Assembly (NCBI GenBank): GCA_036873755.1
Contig: JAVTVY010039159.1
Location: forward strand, 1 to 64,000
Length of the DNA stretch: 64,000 nucleotides
Direction of reading: 5' to 3'
Origin: Hanleya hanleyi
Taxonomy: Eukaryota; Mollusca; Polyplacophora; Lepidopleurida; Hanleyidae
Below, piece after piece: positions 1-11,261 of this stretch. The position numbers and the translations under genes are program-made. Position 1 is the stretch's first letter. Each line of letters opens with the position of its first letter. Below the pieces are notes generated by a model. It was given only the letters and a program-made list of their open reading frames with translations. It was not told where the DNA came from and searched no databases.

Positions 1-24
1 CCAGTTGTCGATACGACAGGAACT

Positions 25-1433
25 GTGTACTCCAAAATCGGAAAGTATTTATCCAAGATTCTTCAACCACTAGGAACTAACGAATACCGTCTTAAAGACT
101 CTTTTGATGCCGTCAGCCGGATTAACAACATCCCCGTGAACTCTTTGAACAAGGGTACCGTTTTGTTTCATTTGATGTTGAATCATTATTTACCAATGTG
201 CCACTTTCCAAAACAGTTAATATAATTTTAGACCGTGTCTACAATCTACAGTTGATATCCACTAATCTCAGAAAACGAACTCTAAAGAAATTAATACTGG
301 ACTCCTGTACCAAGACAGTAATTTCAGCTAATGGAACTTTTTATCAACAAATTGACGGAGTTACCATGGGCACATCACTTGGTCCTGTGCTTGCGGACAT
401 ATTCATGACTGAACTCGAAAAAGATGTGGTAAATAATCTGTTCGAAAACAATGTTATAAAATTTTACTGTCGCTTTGTAGATGATACTCTGATTTTAGCT
501 AAGCCCTCTGATTTTGCAACAATACAATCTGAACTGAATAAGTATGACAAGAACATCAAATTCACTTTTGATGATTTTACTGACAATAATGAAGTACACT
601 TCTTGGATATTAACGTATTACCTAATGGAACCAGTGTTTATAGGAAGACATCCCATACCGGCTTATTTACTAACTTTTCTAGTTTCCAACCTTGGGCAAC
701 CAAAATTTCTTGGATAAGAGCTTTGGTTCAGCGGGCTCACAAGATTTGTAGCAACAAAACTCTAGTCAATTCTGAGCTGAAGATCATTAGAATGTTTCTG
801 TCATGGAATGGTTACCCAGTAGCATTAGCAAAGAAACTTATTGATAGGTTCTCAATCAGTAAACCTAAACAAGCCAAGAATGACAGAACAACAGAAGAAA
901 CTAAAATATTTGTTAGGCTTCCCTATATAGGAAGACAAGGTGAACAGCTAGTCAAGAAAACGATGTCCAAAGTCAATAGGTTGTTAAACGTTAAAGTTAA
1001 GATCATTGTTCTTTTCTACAACACTAAGACATCTTACTTCACTTCTATGAAGGATCGAATTGTTGAAGAATTTCAAAATATGGTTGTGTATAAATTCTCT
1101 TGTCCAGGTTGCTCTCAACAGTACATAGGTAAAACTGAAAGATGTCTTATTACAAGAGCTACCGAGCATGCTGAGGACAATAACAGTGAGATTTTCAATC
1201 ATATTCAAAACTGTGAGCACTTTGACCATATTATGAGATTGTTCAGCATGCCTAACTCAGACACCATTTTTGAACCTAGACTCCCTCTGATTATTTTTAA
1301 CAACATGAAAGTTATAGATAAATCTCAACATTGGTCAGAATTATTATTTAAAGAGGCATTTGCAATTAAAAACAATAAACCCCAATTAAACCACGGACTG
1401 AAAGCTACAAAACAGTTAGCTTTGTTTGATTGA
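25..1433 (+). pseudogene. Penelope-like reverse transcriptase with GIY-YIG endonuclease, frameshifted
   Basis: Reverse transcriptase plus endonuclease of a Penelope-like element, which copies element RNA at a nicked chromosomal target. The RT shows FDVESLFTNVPL near 171-206, a GVTMGTSLGPVLADIF block near 358-405 and the catalytic FVDD near 472-486 (usual form YxDD). The C-terminal third holds the GIY-YIG nuclease: VYKFSCPGC followed by YIGKT at about 1085-1135, then an R..EH motif. That RT-then-nuclease order is diagnostic of the group. The N-terminal RT segment (25-160) is in another frame from the rest (from about 160 to 1433). A single-base indel near 150-165 separates them, so this copy is not translatable as it stands. 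The true N terminus lies left of the window. Confidence 0.88.
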
Positions 1434-1723
1434 TAATCTGACAAATGTATATTATATTGAACTGATCACCTCCCTATACAAACACTTGTCAACCTTAACT
1501 GAATCTTTGTTTATTGTCACCACACACTGTTTAATCCCACATGCTGTTAATCTCTTAAATCATGTATCAGATCTTTTATTGACCTTATCTGAATGTATTG
1601 CCACAACAACTGTTTTTACTGCACATAATTCACACTGATGCCATTTTTACATATATGTGTATTCGTCACTGATTATTTCAACACCTTACCTGTATATATA
1701 TCATTTGGTTTCTCTGTCAAATT
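1434..1723 (+). other. Penelope-like element 3' untranslated tail
   Basis: AT-rich sequence between the RT/endonuclease stop and the ribozyme-like motif. Short open frames here have no recognisable domain. It belongs to the element's tail and I see no independent gene. Confidence 0.5.
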
Positions 1724-1765
1724 ACTCCTGACGATGGTTTGAAGAAATAAACCGAAATATCGAGT
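1724..1765 (+). ncRNA. hammerhead-ribozyme-like motif in the Penelope tail
   Basis: Core box CTGACGA (1728-1734; consensus CUGANGA) is followed by a stem-loop GGTTT/AAACC (1736-1740 and 1749-1753), then GAAA (1754-1757), then TATC ending at 1761, the predicted cleavage site. Flanking ACTC (1724-1727) pairs with GAGT (1762-1765) as stem I. Stem III would be the self-complementary ATAT (1757-1760), which can pair between two molecules. Hammerheads, some acting as dimers, are known from Penelope-like tails. One extra base (T1735) sits between the core box and stem II, so activity is uncertain. Confidence 0.6.
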
Positions 1766-1816
1766 CACAATGAACTGCTTGTCATTCTTCGGAGTGCTTA
1801 CCCTGCTTTAATATCT

Positions 1817-3260
1817 TTATATACTGCATACTTTCAAGGAAGATTCACCAATAGGGCCGCCATCAGGAGAACTCTGATTCAAAGTCAGAAACAGAGTATT
1901 GGGTGCGGCGAGCGGCCGAGCCAAGGGGCATAATCGTGAGAGCTTGTCAGGAATAACGTTTGTTCCGAAATATATTTTCATCTGAAATGTCGAAGGCAGG
2001 CAACTACAAACTGACGCACTAAATTCACCAGCAATGAGAGACAGTTTATGGTCCCAAATTTCCACGGCGAACACGATGAGGAACAACTCCTTGACTGCGA
2101 TATGTAAGTGAGCAAGATGTATTGGCCATTCTTGGGCTATCCACGAGGACCCAAAAACAGCCGCCAAACCCAAGGTACCAGCAGTGTCGGAAAACAGTTT
2201 GATCTGGTTTGATCACATCAGAGGATACCCAACTTGGAGAAAGAAAAATAATTTTCCGTTGAAAAACTCAAGGAATACAAGCCAGGTATTAATATAGGCT
2301 CTAGCTTTATGCAAGCGAATATGATGGTTAGCATGTGATGCACCTTTTGTTAAAGTCTGTCAGGCAGCACCACGACTCTACAGGAGCGAGCCAATGAGAG
2401 ATTGCAACTCCATAAGGGTTACCTGTTTGCAGCGCGAGAATTTACCCAGCATGCCTTTCCGTTTATGATTTGTTTACTTCTGGAAATGATGTTTGCATAG
2501 TTTTGAAGTCCAGTTGAATTCCATGCGTAACCATAGTGGCTAATGGGTAGTAGGTCTTAGCATGTTTGATTGGAATGCCCAACTACTGACATAAGTAAAT
2601 GAAAGTGTTAAGAGCTATAGAACAGTGGCTAGCGCCGTTTGGACCGACGAACATGAAGTCGCCCTGTATGTGGGTCATGCCTGATGTGCCGTATTTTGTA
2701 GCCATAATCGACTACAGAGAACGACTTAAGCTCTCAAATATTTCAGAGGAGGAATAGCATCCCATCGAGAGGGACCGGTTATAAAAATACTTGCCGCCCC
2801 AGGTAAACCCCAATTAGGGGTAATTCGCTGGCTCGATAGGTATGATGCGGAAGGCATCCTCTAAATTGATTTTTGCCATCAAGCGATGCGCCTTAGGCCA
2901 CTTGGCCACCAAGGGCCCCTAAAAGTATTAGGTTCCTTTTGGGGGACTAAGTCTAATGGTGCGCAAACCATGACCAGCAACTAGATCTTTCGACATCTCT
3001 TTGTCTAATTTAGCTTCTACGCTAGCTAGCAGGATTTTGCATAGCAGAAGAATTATTACGTGAGACAGTAACAGCATAGTTTCCCCAAGTGCCCAATATC
3101 GAATCCGTTTGTGAAACTAATTAGTAAATCTAATTCAGGGTAGTTACTTAGCACCATTTTTATTCCGATCGGGTTTACCGGTGATGGAAGAGTAACCCCC
3201 TTTGCTGCTGGATTCACATATGCTAATTTACATGTAAGGAGCAGGGAAGAATCCAATTGG
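1817..3260 (-). pseudogene. decayed Ngaro/DIRS-like reverse transcriptase-RNase H
   Basis: Read on the minus strand, three blocks appear in the order expected for a tyrosine-recombinase retroelement polyprotein. At 3256-3056 there is a pre-RT segment (SPVNPIGIKMVLSNYPELD...FTNGFDIG). At about 2880-2490 there is RT similarity (FRIIPIEPANY, MGCYSSSEIFESLS, then GDFMFVGP where an active enzyme has a DD pair). At 2173-1817 there is RNase H similarity ending in NVIPDKLSRL. Blocks are in different frames with several stops, so this is a dead copy. Ngaro-like is my best placement from motif style. No tyrosine recombinase is visible, so the exact family is inference. Confidence 0.6.
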
Positions 3261-3815
3261 CAACACGTGACAACCTTGGCGTGTACGATAAACCTAAAGT
3301 TTAATTCTTCGAAAGAGGTTTGGTTTTAAGGTACCGAAAATTAGCATTGGGGATGAAGCGCTGGTATAAATATATGTGATATATATTAGCATGTATACAA
3401 ACACACATACATATGTATGGCAATAATACCATTGTTGGCGACTTATACGGATGACGCCGACCTTTGCTACGTCACCTACATAAGATCATCCACAATGAAT
3501 TACTGTTTGTTCGTTAAGAGAAACATAATCTAGCCGTACAATTGGTTCACCTCAAAACCTTCGGGATAAAAACAACCATGATGTGTGCAAGCCGAAAGTG
3601 CACTTTGTGCCTACAGAGAATATGAGCGCCAACCAGGATAATTTATTCTTTGGGAACTTCCGAAGCGTCTGATCTTGGCCTGTGTGGGGAATACCAGTTT
3701 GAATGGGGCCTAGGAGGAGAACCCGTTTCACCATAAATTGTATGGCCCTGCATGTGGATGGATAGTAAATTCCGGCCACTGCCCTAAAGCCGAACTTTGG
3801 ACGAGGTAATTTCTT
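3261..3815. other. non-coding, AT-rich spacer
   Basis: No supported gene. It contains a short TA-rich stretch (3365-3420). The minus-strand open frame at 3552-3779 may be decayed gag-like sequence from the same Ngaro-like relic, but no motif proves it. Confidence 0.3.
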
Positions 3816-3817
3816 CT

Positions 3818-4290
3818 GTGCCTACCAGAACCTGTTTACAGCGACAGGACGAGGAAACCACATTGGTAGGGAGGACTTCGCTAGATCTGACCCCGACCTT
3901 CGATCTGACCTTAGAGAACTACTACCAGATGAGCCTCATCAAGCAAGGCAACTTACGATTTATTTAGAAATGTTCAGAAGCACAATCAACGTGATGTGCT
4001 ACACGGAATTCGACAGTATCAGTGAAGCGGTTAAGACGAGCAACATCCTGTGCGGATTTCCCACCTAACATGGACTCGTTTCAGGTCGCGAAAGTGCTCG
4101 ACGGTGGTCCACGAACTGATGCATCGTCTTTCAAGCGGTGTTTGTCCGAGACGTTTCCCGCTAGACCGTGTGTACCTGCCACGCACAATCGGCCAGCAAC
4201 AAAGGAAAAACCTGAGGAATGTGGACACCGCTTCAAAAGCCTAAGTCAGTTGAGATGCCATCAAGGTTTATCCATGCACGTTTGATGGCG
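3818..4290 (+). pseudogene. decayed coding fragment of unknown family
   Basis: About 85 codons are open from roughly 3818 to 4069 with protein-like composition (for example DEPHQARQLTIYLEMFRST). A frame change follows, into the 87-codon frame 4022-4285, whose end has Cys and His spaced like a C2H2 finger (ECGHRF...LRCHQ...H). I do not recognise the family. It may be a LINE or gag remnant. There are no neighbours of clear identity on the same strand. Confidence 0.3.
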
Positions 4291-4552
4291 GAGAAGCACA
4301 TAGAGGCCAGCGTTCATATTCTACTCAGTGTAGACAGGAGTCTGAAAGCCAAGGCCATGTTGTCCGGTATAAATGTATGATTTGCTGAGATAATTAAGTC
4401 GTCTGGCCAGTTTTCATCGCCACCAACGGTTATACCTCGAGACACCTAGGCATCCATGTGAGAATTTTGTTCAGTTTTCAGACTCCATAGTCAATTGGGC
4501 CGCTATCAGCGTGTATGACTTAGTCCATGAGCCAGACCAGATATCGGTACCA

Positions 4553-6555
4553 CCTGGGGTGGCAAATTCTCATTATGTTTTTTTGGAAGCCCTATATCCA
4601 TAGATGCAAAAAAAAATTTGAAAGCAATCCGGGACTCACAGCTTAATGGTAGTAATCACCTCTTAACGATGGACACCCGAGTCCAATCTGAGGGACCAGA
4701 TTTGGGGGTAGGGGAAATATAAAGTTAAATAACTTTGCAAGTAATGGTGATATAGTAACATTTGGCCACTCAAAATGTTGGTAATTTGATCCTCTATATG
4801 GTGGTATCTGTTATATGCTAATCTGTCAATTATGTAGGTCACCAGAGGTCAAAAGATCACGAAATCTGAATCCTGACTAAAATGTGACCACCTGTAGGAA
4901 AACACGCTGCAGATATCATACCAATGGGATTTTCTCAACGTCAATGGGTTCAAATGGAAGCCAAGAAGTACCCAAGTCTATAATAAGTCGAAACAAGTGG
5001 AGTTTATTATTATTTAGACGGTGGCACAGAACTGTTTTTGACGTATTTTCAAAAATGATCTTTTTATTGCGCTAAAAACAGGCAAAATTGTATGAAGTGG
5101 GACAGCTTGAAATTAATTGCATATTTTGAGAAATAACTACTCCAAAAGCTAATGGCCAAGTCTTAGGTCTATTCAGTGATTAGTTAAGCTACATTTGTAG
5201 GTAATTAGGTCACCGGAGGTCAAGGGCAAAGATTGTCAATTATTAATTTTCTACATTTTTACTTGGGACTTTCACATTACAATGTATTTACATTGCAACA
5301 AGTTTCAAGTATAGAGCATCAGAGCCAACGACGGGCGTTGACGGCGTCACTGCATTTCGATGTATTGGTGGCGATTCCATGAAAATCAGACCTTCTGTGC
5401 TAGTTCACCAAGGCGTTGAAGCGTTAAGCAAAGCGTTGATGGGCGTTACTGTCTATAAACGCAAGCGTACTCCCAAATCCCCTGGGGTGGCAAATTCTCA
5501 TTATGTTTGTTGGAAGTCCTATATCCATAGATGCACAAAAAAAAAACTTTGAAAGCAATCCGGGACTCACAGCTTAAAGGTAGTAATCACCTCTTAAAGA
5601 TGGACACTGGAGTCCAATCTGAGAGACTAGATTTTGGGGTAGGAGAAATATAAAGCTGAATAACTTTGCAAGTGATGGTGATATAGTGACAATTGTCCAC
5701 TCGAAACTTTGGTAATCTGATCTTCTATATGTTGGTGCCAATTACGTAGGTCACCAGAGATCAAAAGGTCACGAAATCTGACCCCTGTCTAAAACGTGAC
5801 CACCTGTAGGAAAACTCGCTGCAGATACCATACCAATGGGCCTTCTTAACAGAAATGGGTTGAAATGGAAGCCGAGAAGTACCCAAGTATATAATAAGTC
5901 TAAACAAGTGGAGTTTATTATTATTGAGACTGTGGCACAAAACTGTTTTTGACGCATTTTCAAAAATGATCTTTTTATTGCGCTAAAAACAAAAATTGTA
6001 TGAAGTTAGACAGCCTGAAATTAGTTGCATATTTTGACAAATAACTACTCCAAATGCTAATGGTCATGTCTTAGGTCTATTCAGGGATTAGTTAAGCTAC
6101 ATTTCGAGGTAATTAGGTCACCAGAGGTCAAGGTCAAAGATTGTGAATTATTGATTTTCTACATGTTTACTTGGGACTTTCATGTTACAATGTATTTACA
6201 TTGCAACCAGTTTCAAGTATAGAACATCAGAGCCATCGTGCCCGTATGGCATAGGGTACACCAGGATGCGAGTGCACCAGGTATGGGTGTCCGCAGGGGT
6301 CAAAGGTCAATCGTCCTCAAAATCCCCTTTATCGCTCGTTAAGACGCTGAGACGGACGTTAAGGCGTAAAGATAGGGCGTTGAGGCGTTGAGACGGGTGT
6401 TAAGGCGTAACGACGGGCGTTGACGGCGTCACTACATTTCGATGTATCGGTGGCAATTCCATGAAAATCAGGACTTCTGCGCTAGTTCAGCAAGGCGTTG
6501 AAGCGTTAAGCTAAGCGTTGATGGGCGTTACTGTCTATAAATGCAAGCGTATTCC
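4553..6555 (+). repeat. tandem duplication of the outer arm block (two copies of about 930-1070 bp)
   Basis: Copy 1 starts near 4553 and copy 2 near 5483, each with GGGGTGGCAAATTCTCATTA. They match through the AGGTCA direct repeats and the GGCGTTGACGGCGTCAC block, ending near ACGCAAGCGTACTCCCAAA at 5475. Copy 2 then continues into the zinc-finger gene. Copy 1 stops short, so the duplication happened after the arm existed or by unequal exchange. Confidence 0.7.
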
Positions 6556-6588
6556 CAAAACACGCACAGTCGACGTTCAAGCGTCAAC

Positions 6589-7190
6589 ATGGCTTATACT
6601 TGCTCTAAGTGCGAACGATACGATATGATGCGACACGAGAGGAATATACATGGGATTGAAGACTCCGAGGCACAAGAACCCGATACGGAGAGTGATGAGA
6701 GTCCATCGAGTGATACCGAAACAGAGATTGCTGCGAGTCTATCCACTGATACCGAAACAGAGATTGCTGAGAGTTCATCTAGTGATACGGAGAGCTTGAC
6801 CTGAGATAGTCAGCGTACGTCCGAGGAAAGTGAGGCAGAACCTACCTTCTGGGATCGTATTGTGACAGCAGCTATCAATACTCACGCTGCAGCAATCGAG
6901 GACGCCGGAAAGGATAACTTACAACAGCCAAATGCGCCCCGGCATCAGGAAAACAGCCATGGCGATCTATGAACATCATACCTTACTATCGCTTGAAATG
7001 AAAGGCGAACGCACGCACAGGTCCACCATGAAAACCAAGCGTCACTTGGAAGAGGATATGGGGCTACCACCCACCGAGACCCTGGAAAATGCGATCAGGA
7101 TGCGCAAACAACTCTTTCAGGACATGCTGCCTCAGTGGTATCCTGAACTGCCCGACGATGGGCGGATGGAGCCAAAATGGTCCAAATGAA
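6589..7190 (+). pseudogene. C2H2 zinc-finger/acidic protein, left-arm copy (broken)
   Basis: Starts MAYTCSKCER, the first half of a C2H2 finger, then RHERNIHG with the two histidines. Relative to the mirrored copy at 7763-8327, about 15 bases between the Cys pair and the His pair are missing, removing the usual finger tip. An acidic repeat of SDTETEIA type follows (about residues 30-70), then a stop at 6802-6804. Beyond it the same protein continues in shifted frames to a conserved C-terminal block (KTKRHLEEDMGLPPTETLEN, LFQDMLPQWYPELPD) ending near 7186. Two short-range disruptions make it non-functional. The family is not one I recognise. The finger suggests nucleic-acid binding. Confidence 0.55.
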
Positions 7191-7762
7191 CTCCCAGAGT
7201 GAGTGAGTGAGTGAGTGAATGAGGCATGTTCAACGCCCGTCTTAACGCATGGACGCACTAACGATGGTGAGTGAGTGAATGAGTTTACGAGTAGTAGCCA
7301 AAGTGGATATTTTGGGGGTTTGAAGGAAGGTGTTTGGGGTAGAAATGGATCATTCTGGGTCCGAATGCGTCGTTTGAAGTGGCATCTTGTAGCACCACCC
7401 GCCAACGCCAAGCTCAACGCTTCAACGCCTTGGTGAATTAGCCCAAAAGCTCCGATTTTCATGGAATTGTCACTAATTCATTGGAAAAGCAATGACGCCC
7501 GTCAACGACCTTCATTACGCCATAACGCCCTAGCATAACACCTTGACGCCGCCATGATATAGACGGGAGAGAGAACAACAACAACAAGGATGACAGATGA
7601 GAGAACAACAACAACAACAGCCGCGTTGGACATGTTTACAATTCAAGAAGACCCTTGTCCGATCAGAGGCCGCCATTTGGCGCTGCATCTGTCATATTCT
7701 CGGCTGCTCTTGTCCAATCATAAGCCGTTCTTTGAGAAAGTTCCATCTTTGCTCGGTGTGAC
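7191..7762. other. spacer (loop) of the foldback element
   Basis: Contains GTGAGTGA microsatellite runs (7199-7220, 7268-7284), a partial extra copy of the GGCGTTGA-rich arm block on the minus strand (about 7395-7550) and ACA trinucleotide runs (7573-7620). No gene is supported. Confidence 0.5.
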
Positions 7763-8327
7763 CTAAGCACCATCGGGCAGTTCAGGATACCACTGAGGCA
7801 GCATGTCCTGAAAGAGTTGTTTGCGCAATCTGATCGCATTTTCCAGGGCCTTGGTGGGTGGTAGCCCCATATCCTCTTCCAAGTGACGCTTGGTCTTCAT
7901 GATGGACCTGCGCGTGGGGTCGCCTTTCATTTCAAGCGGTAGTAAGGTATACTCTTCAAAAATCGCCATGGCTGTTCTCTTGATGCAGGGGCGCATTTGG
8001 GTGTATGCCTGTCGTAAGTTAATCCTGTCCGGCGTTCTCGATTGCTGCACAGTGAATATTGATAACTGCTCTCACAATACGATCCCAAAAGGTAGGTACT
8101 GCCTCACTTTCCTCGGACGTAAGCTTACTATCTGAGGTCAAGCTCTCCGTATCACTAGATAGAATCTCAGCAATCTCTGTTTCGGTAGCAGTCGATGGAC
8201 TCTCATCAGTCTCTGTATCGGCTTCTTGTGCCTCGGAGTCTTCAATCCCATGTATATTTTTCTCGTGTCGCATCATATCTTAACGTCTGGTGAACGTGCG
8301 TTCGCACTTAGAGCAAGTATAAGCCAT
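7763..8327 (-). pseudogene. C2H2 zinc-finger/acidic protein, right-arm copy (broken)
   Basis: Mirror copy of 6589-7190. From the ATG at 8327 it reads a full finger front (MAYTCSKCERTFTRR), then a TAA stop at the position where the sister copy has a tyrosine codon. The frame continues with the His pair (MMRHEKNIHG), the acidic SDTE stretch and TFWDRIV. A frameshift near 8020-8050 puts the C-terminal block (residues from RINLRQAYTQMRP to PQWYPELPD) in another frame ending at 7763. The two copies carry different disabling changes, so each decayed on its own after the inverted duplication. Confidence 0.55.
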
Positions 8328-9524
8328 GTTGACGGTTGAATGTCGACTGTGCGTGTTTTGGAAATAAACTTGCTCTTATAGACGGTAACGCTCATCAACG
8401 CTTAGCTTAACGCTTCAACGCCCTGGTGAACTAGCTCAGAAGCTCTGATTTTCATGGAATTGCCACCAATACATCGAAATGCAGTGACGCCCGTCAAAGC
8501 CCGTCGTTACCACTTAACACCCGGCTCAACGCCTTGACGCCCTATGTACGCCTTAACGCCGGTCTCAGCGCCTTAACGAGCGATAAAGGGGATTTGGAGG
8601 ATGATTGACCTTTGACCCCTGCGGACACCCATACCTGGTGCACTAGCACTCTGGTTTACCCTTTGCCCTATGGGCTATAGGATACAGGGTGAACCAGCGA
8701 TGTCTCTGATGCTCTATACTCTAACTGGTTGCAATGTAAATACCTTGTAATATGAAAGTCCCAAGTAAATATGTAGAAAATTAGTAACTGAGAATCTTTG
8801 ACCTTGACCTATGGTGACCTAATTACCTGGAAATGTAGCTTAACTAATCCCTGAATAGACCTAAGACATGACCATCAGCATCTGGAGTAGTTATTGGTCA
8901 AAATATGCAACCAATTCAAGCTGTCTAACTTCATACAATTTTGCCTGGTTTTAGCGCAACAAAAAGACCATTTTTGAAAATGCATCAAAAACAGTTCTGT
9001 GCCACAGTCTAAATAATAATAAACTCCACTTGTTTAGACTTATTATAGACTTGGGTACTTCTTGGCTTCCATTTGAACCCATTTAGGTTAAGAAAGTCCC
9101 ATTGGTATGGTATCTGCAGCGAGTTTTCCTACAGGTGGTCACGTTTTAGACAGGGTTCAGATTTCGTGAGCTTTTGACCTCTGGTGACCTACATAACTGA
9201 AATATTAGCATATAACAGATACCAACATATAGAGGATCAGATTACCTACATTTTGAGTGGCCGAATGCCACTATATCACTATTACTTGCAAAGATATTCG
9301 ACTTTATATTTCCCCTACCCCCAAATCTGGTCCCTCAGATTGGACACGGGTGTTCGTCTTTAAGAGGTGATTACTACCACTAAGCTGTGTGTCCCGGATT
9401 GCTTTCAAAGTTTTTTTGCATCTAAGGATATAGGACTTTCAAAAAAACATAATGAGAATTTGCCACCCCAGGTGGTACCAATTGATGAAATTTTGGGGTC
9501 TGGCTCATGGACTAACTCGGATGA

Positions 9525-11246
9525 CACCCTGTGACACAGGTACGTTTCGCCAAACGCATGAACCCTTTAGATTCAGTCATGCCACCCCATGCTAGCGATG
9601 ACAACTTGAGTCCCTCCTTATTTAAAGTTTTCTTACATGACATAACAGATATTTTTGATGCTTCATGTGAGCCAGTATCATTAACTACTACTCCCCTTAA
9701 CTGTTTATTGTTCGCCGATGATCTAGTATTAATATCTGAAAGTTCTGAAGGTTTACAACATAGTGTAAACAAGGTTCACGAATACTGTCAGAAATGGGAT
9801 CTAACTATCAATTATGATAAAAGTAAGACTTTGGTTATGACCAAGTCTGGTAGAACTGTTCACTGTGACATAGTGTATGGTGGCAATCACTTGATCAAGT
9901 TCAGTCATATACTTACCTTGGTACCACTTTTACTCAATCTGGTTCCTTTACTTTAGCTCAAGATTATTTGTACAAGAAGGGATTGAAAGCCTTTTTTCAT
10001 CTGTCTAAATGCTTCGGTTCTTCTGTACCGGACATACGTACTTGTTGTCACGTATTTGATCATACTATAAAACCCATTCTGTTATATGGATCAGATGTTT
10101 GGGGATGTATTAATGCAAAAAAATGTCTGAACAAAGGCTCTGATTATTTATTTGATGTCCTTGAAAACATGTATTCTGAGAAGTTACATCTTAGATTTTG
10201 TAAGTATGCTCTAGGTGTACATTCCAAAACATCTAATGCCGCTGTACGTGGTGACATGGGGAGATTCCCCATTTCATTTGATATTATTATATCTATGATA
10301 AAATTTTGGATTAGATTGTGTAATCTAGAAGATGATAGCTTGGTTTTGGAAGCATATAAGCTTTCTGTCTCCCTTCACTCTAGTGGCAATATCTCATGGG
10401 TAGGTTCAGTCGAGGCGGTTCTGAATTGCCTTGGTATATCACATTTATCTCTACGGGTGACTAATATTCCCAAAAATACTCTCATTAAGAAAGTACAAAC
10501 GTCCATCGTTTCATTATATAAGCTGAAGTGGACAAGAGATGTAGGACTTAAAACTAACATGGTAGGTGATATGTCTAATAGGACGCAGTTCCATGTTGTC
10601 AATAACTTCAAATTAAGAACTTATCAATTGTATAAAGGATGTTAAATTAAAGCTGAACCCTATTTTATACCATTAAGGATCGCAGGTTAAGGAGCTCTGT
10701 ATGTAAATTTAGGCTTAGTGCCCACCAATTGAACATAGAAAAGGGCAGATATAAAAACATTCCTGTAGAGAAACGGCTTTGTGAATTGTGCAATATGAAC
10801 AGCATCGAAGATGAAATACACTTTCTACTCGAGTGCCCTAAGAACAAACTGGCCCGGGATGACCTAATTTCTATTGTCAACAAGGTCTGTTCCTCCTTTT
10901 TAAATTTATCATTACATAATCAGTTTATCTGGATATTAAGTTGTGAAGACTTTTCTGTCTGTAAAGCTCTGGGTTCATATCTATGTTGTTCTTTTGAAAC
11001 GCGAGAGGCTAATATCTAGCTGTGTCCAGTACATATAAAACATTGTCAGCCTTCATGTTCTAATATTAAGGTACCGTACATAACTTAAGGCTTATAGTTA
11101 ATACTGGTGTGATTGTGTAACTTCTCTCACAATGTCAATCAATTCCAATGAACTCTAAATGATTCCCTATGTGATTTCTCTGTGATTGTTTGCTCCAAAT
11201 GGGGTGCATTAATTTGCAATAAATATTCTGATTCTGATTCTGATTC
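9525..11246 (+). pseudogene. 5'-truncated non-LTR retrotransposon (LINE) with RT and C-terminal zinc knuckle
   Basis: Begins inside the RT domain: NLSPSLFKVFLHDITDIF at about 9604, then the catalytic FADDLVL at about 9711-9731, with the following YDKSKTLVMTK block. The C-terminal region after RT is open from 9968 to 10645, then a stop and a frame change. The last part (10729-11019) has the typical LINE CCHC-like knuckle RLCELCNMNS..DEIHFLLECP. Frame breaks sit near 9895, 10645 and 10670. The element ends in a short ATTCTG repeat (11227-11247) as many LINEs do. It abuts the foldback element's right end. Confidence 0.82.
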
Positions 11247-11261
11247 TTCATATATGACCTC

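Larger units (their letters stand above)
1..1812 (+). mobile_element. Penelope-like retroelement, 3' part
   Basis: The window opens inside a Penelope-like element. Its coding part (RT followed by a GIY-YIG endonuclease) runs to 1433, then comes an untranslated tail holding a hammerhead-like ribozyme at 1724-1765. The right boundary is approximate: from about 1817 the sequence is antisense to a different element. The upstream end lies outside the window. Confidence 0.85.
4521..9514. mobile_element. 5 kb foldback (large inverted repeat) element
   Basis: The sequence from 4521 (TAGTCCATGAGCCAGACC, 4521-4538) is repeated inverted at 9514 (9497-9514), and similarity continues inward on both sides to a spacer at about 7190-7760. 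Both arms contain, in mirrored order, the same terminal block with CACCTGGGGTGGCAAATTC, a GGCGTT-rich block and a short zinc-finger gene. The left arm is longer because its outer block is present twice (4553-5480 and 5483-6555), the first copy lacking the gene. No transposase is visible, so any mobility would be non-autonomous. No clear target-site duplication was found. Confidence 0.7.

Noticed and set aside
984..1229. Minus-strand open frame within the Penelope gene
   Set aside because: Shadow of the RT/GIY-YIG frame.
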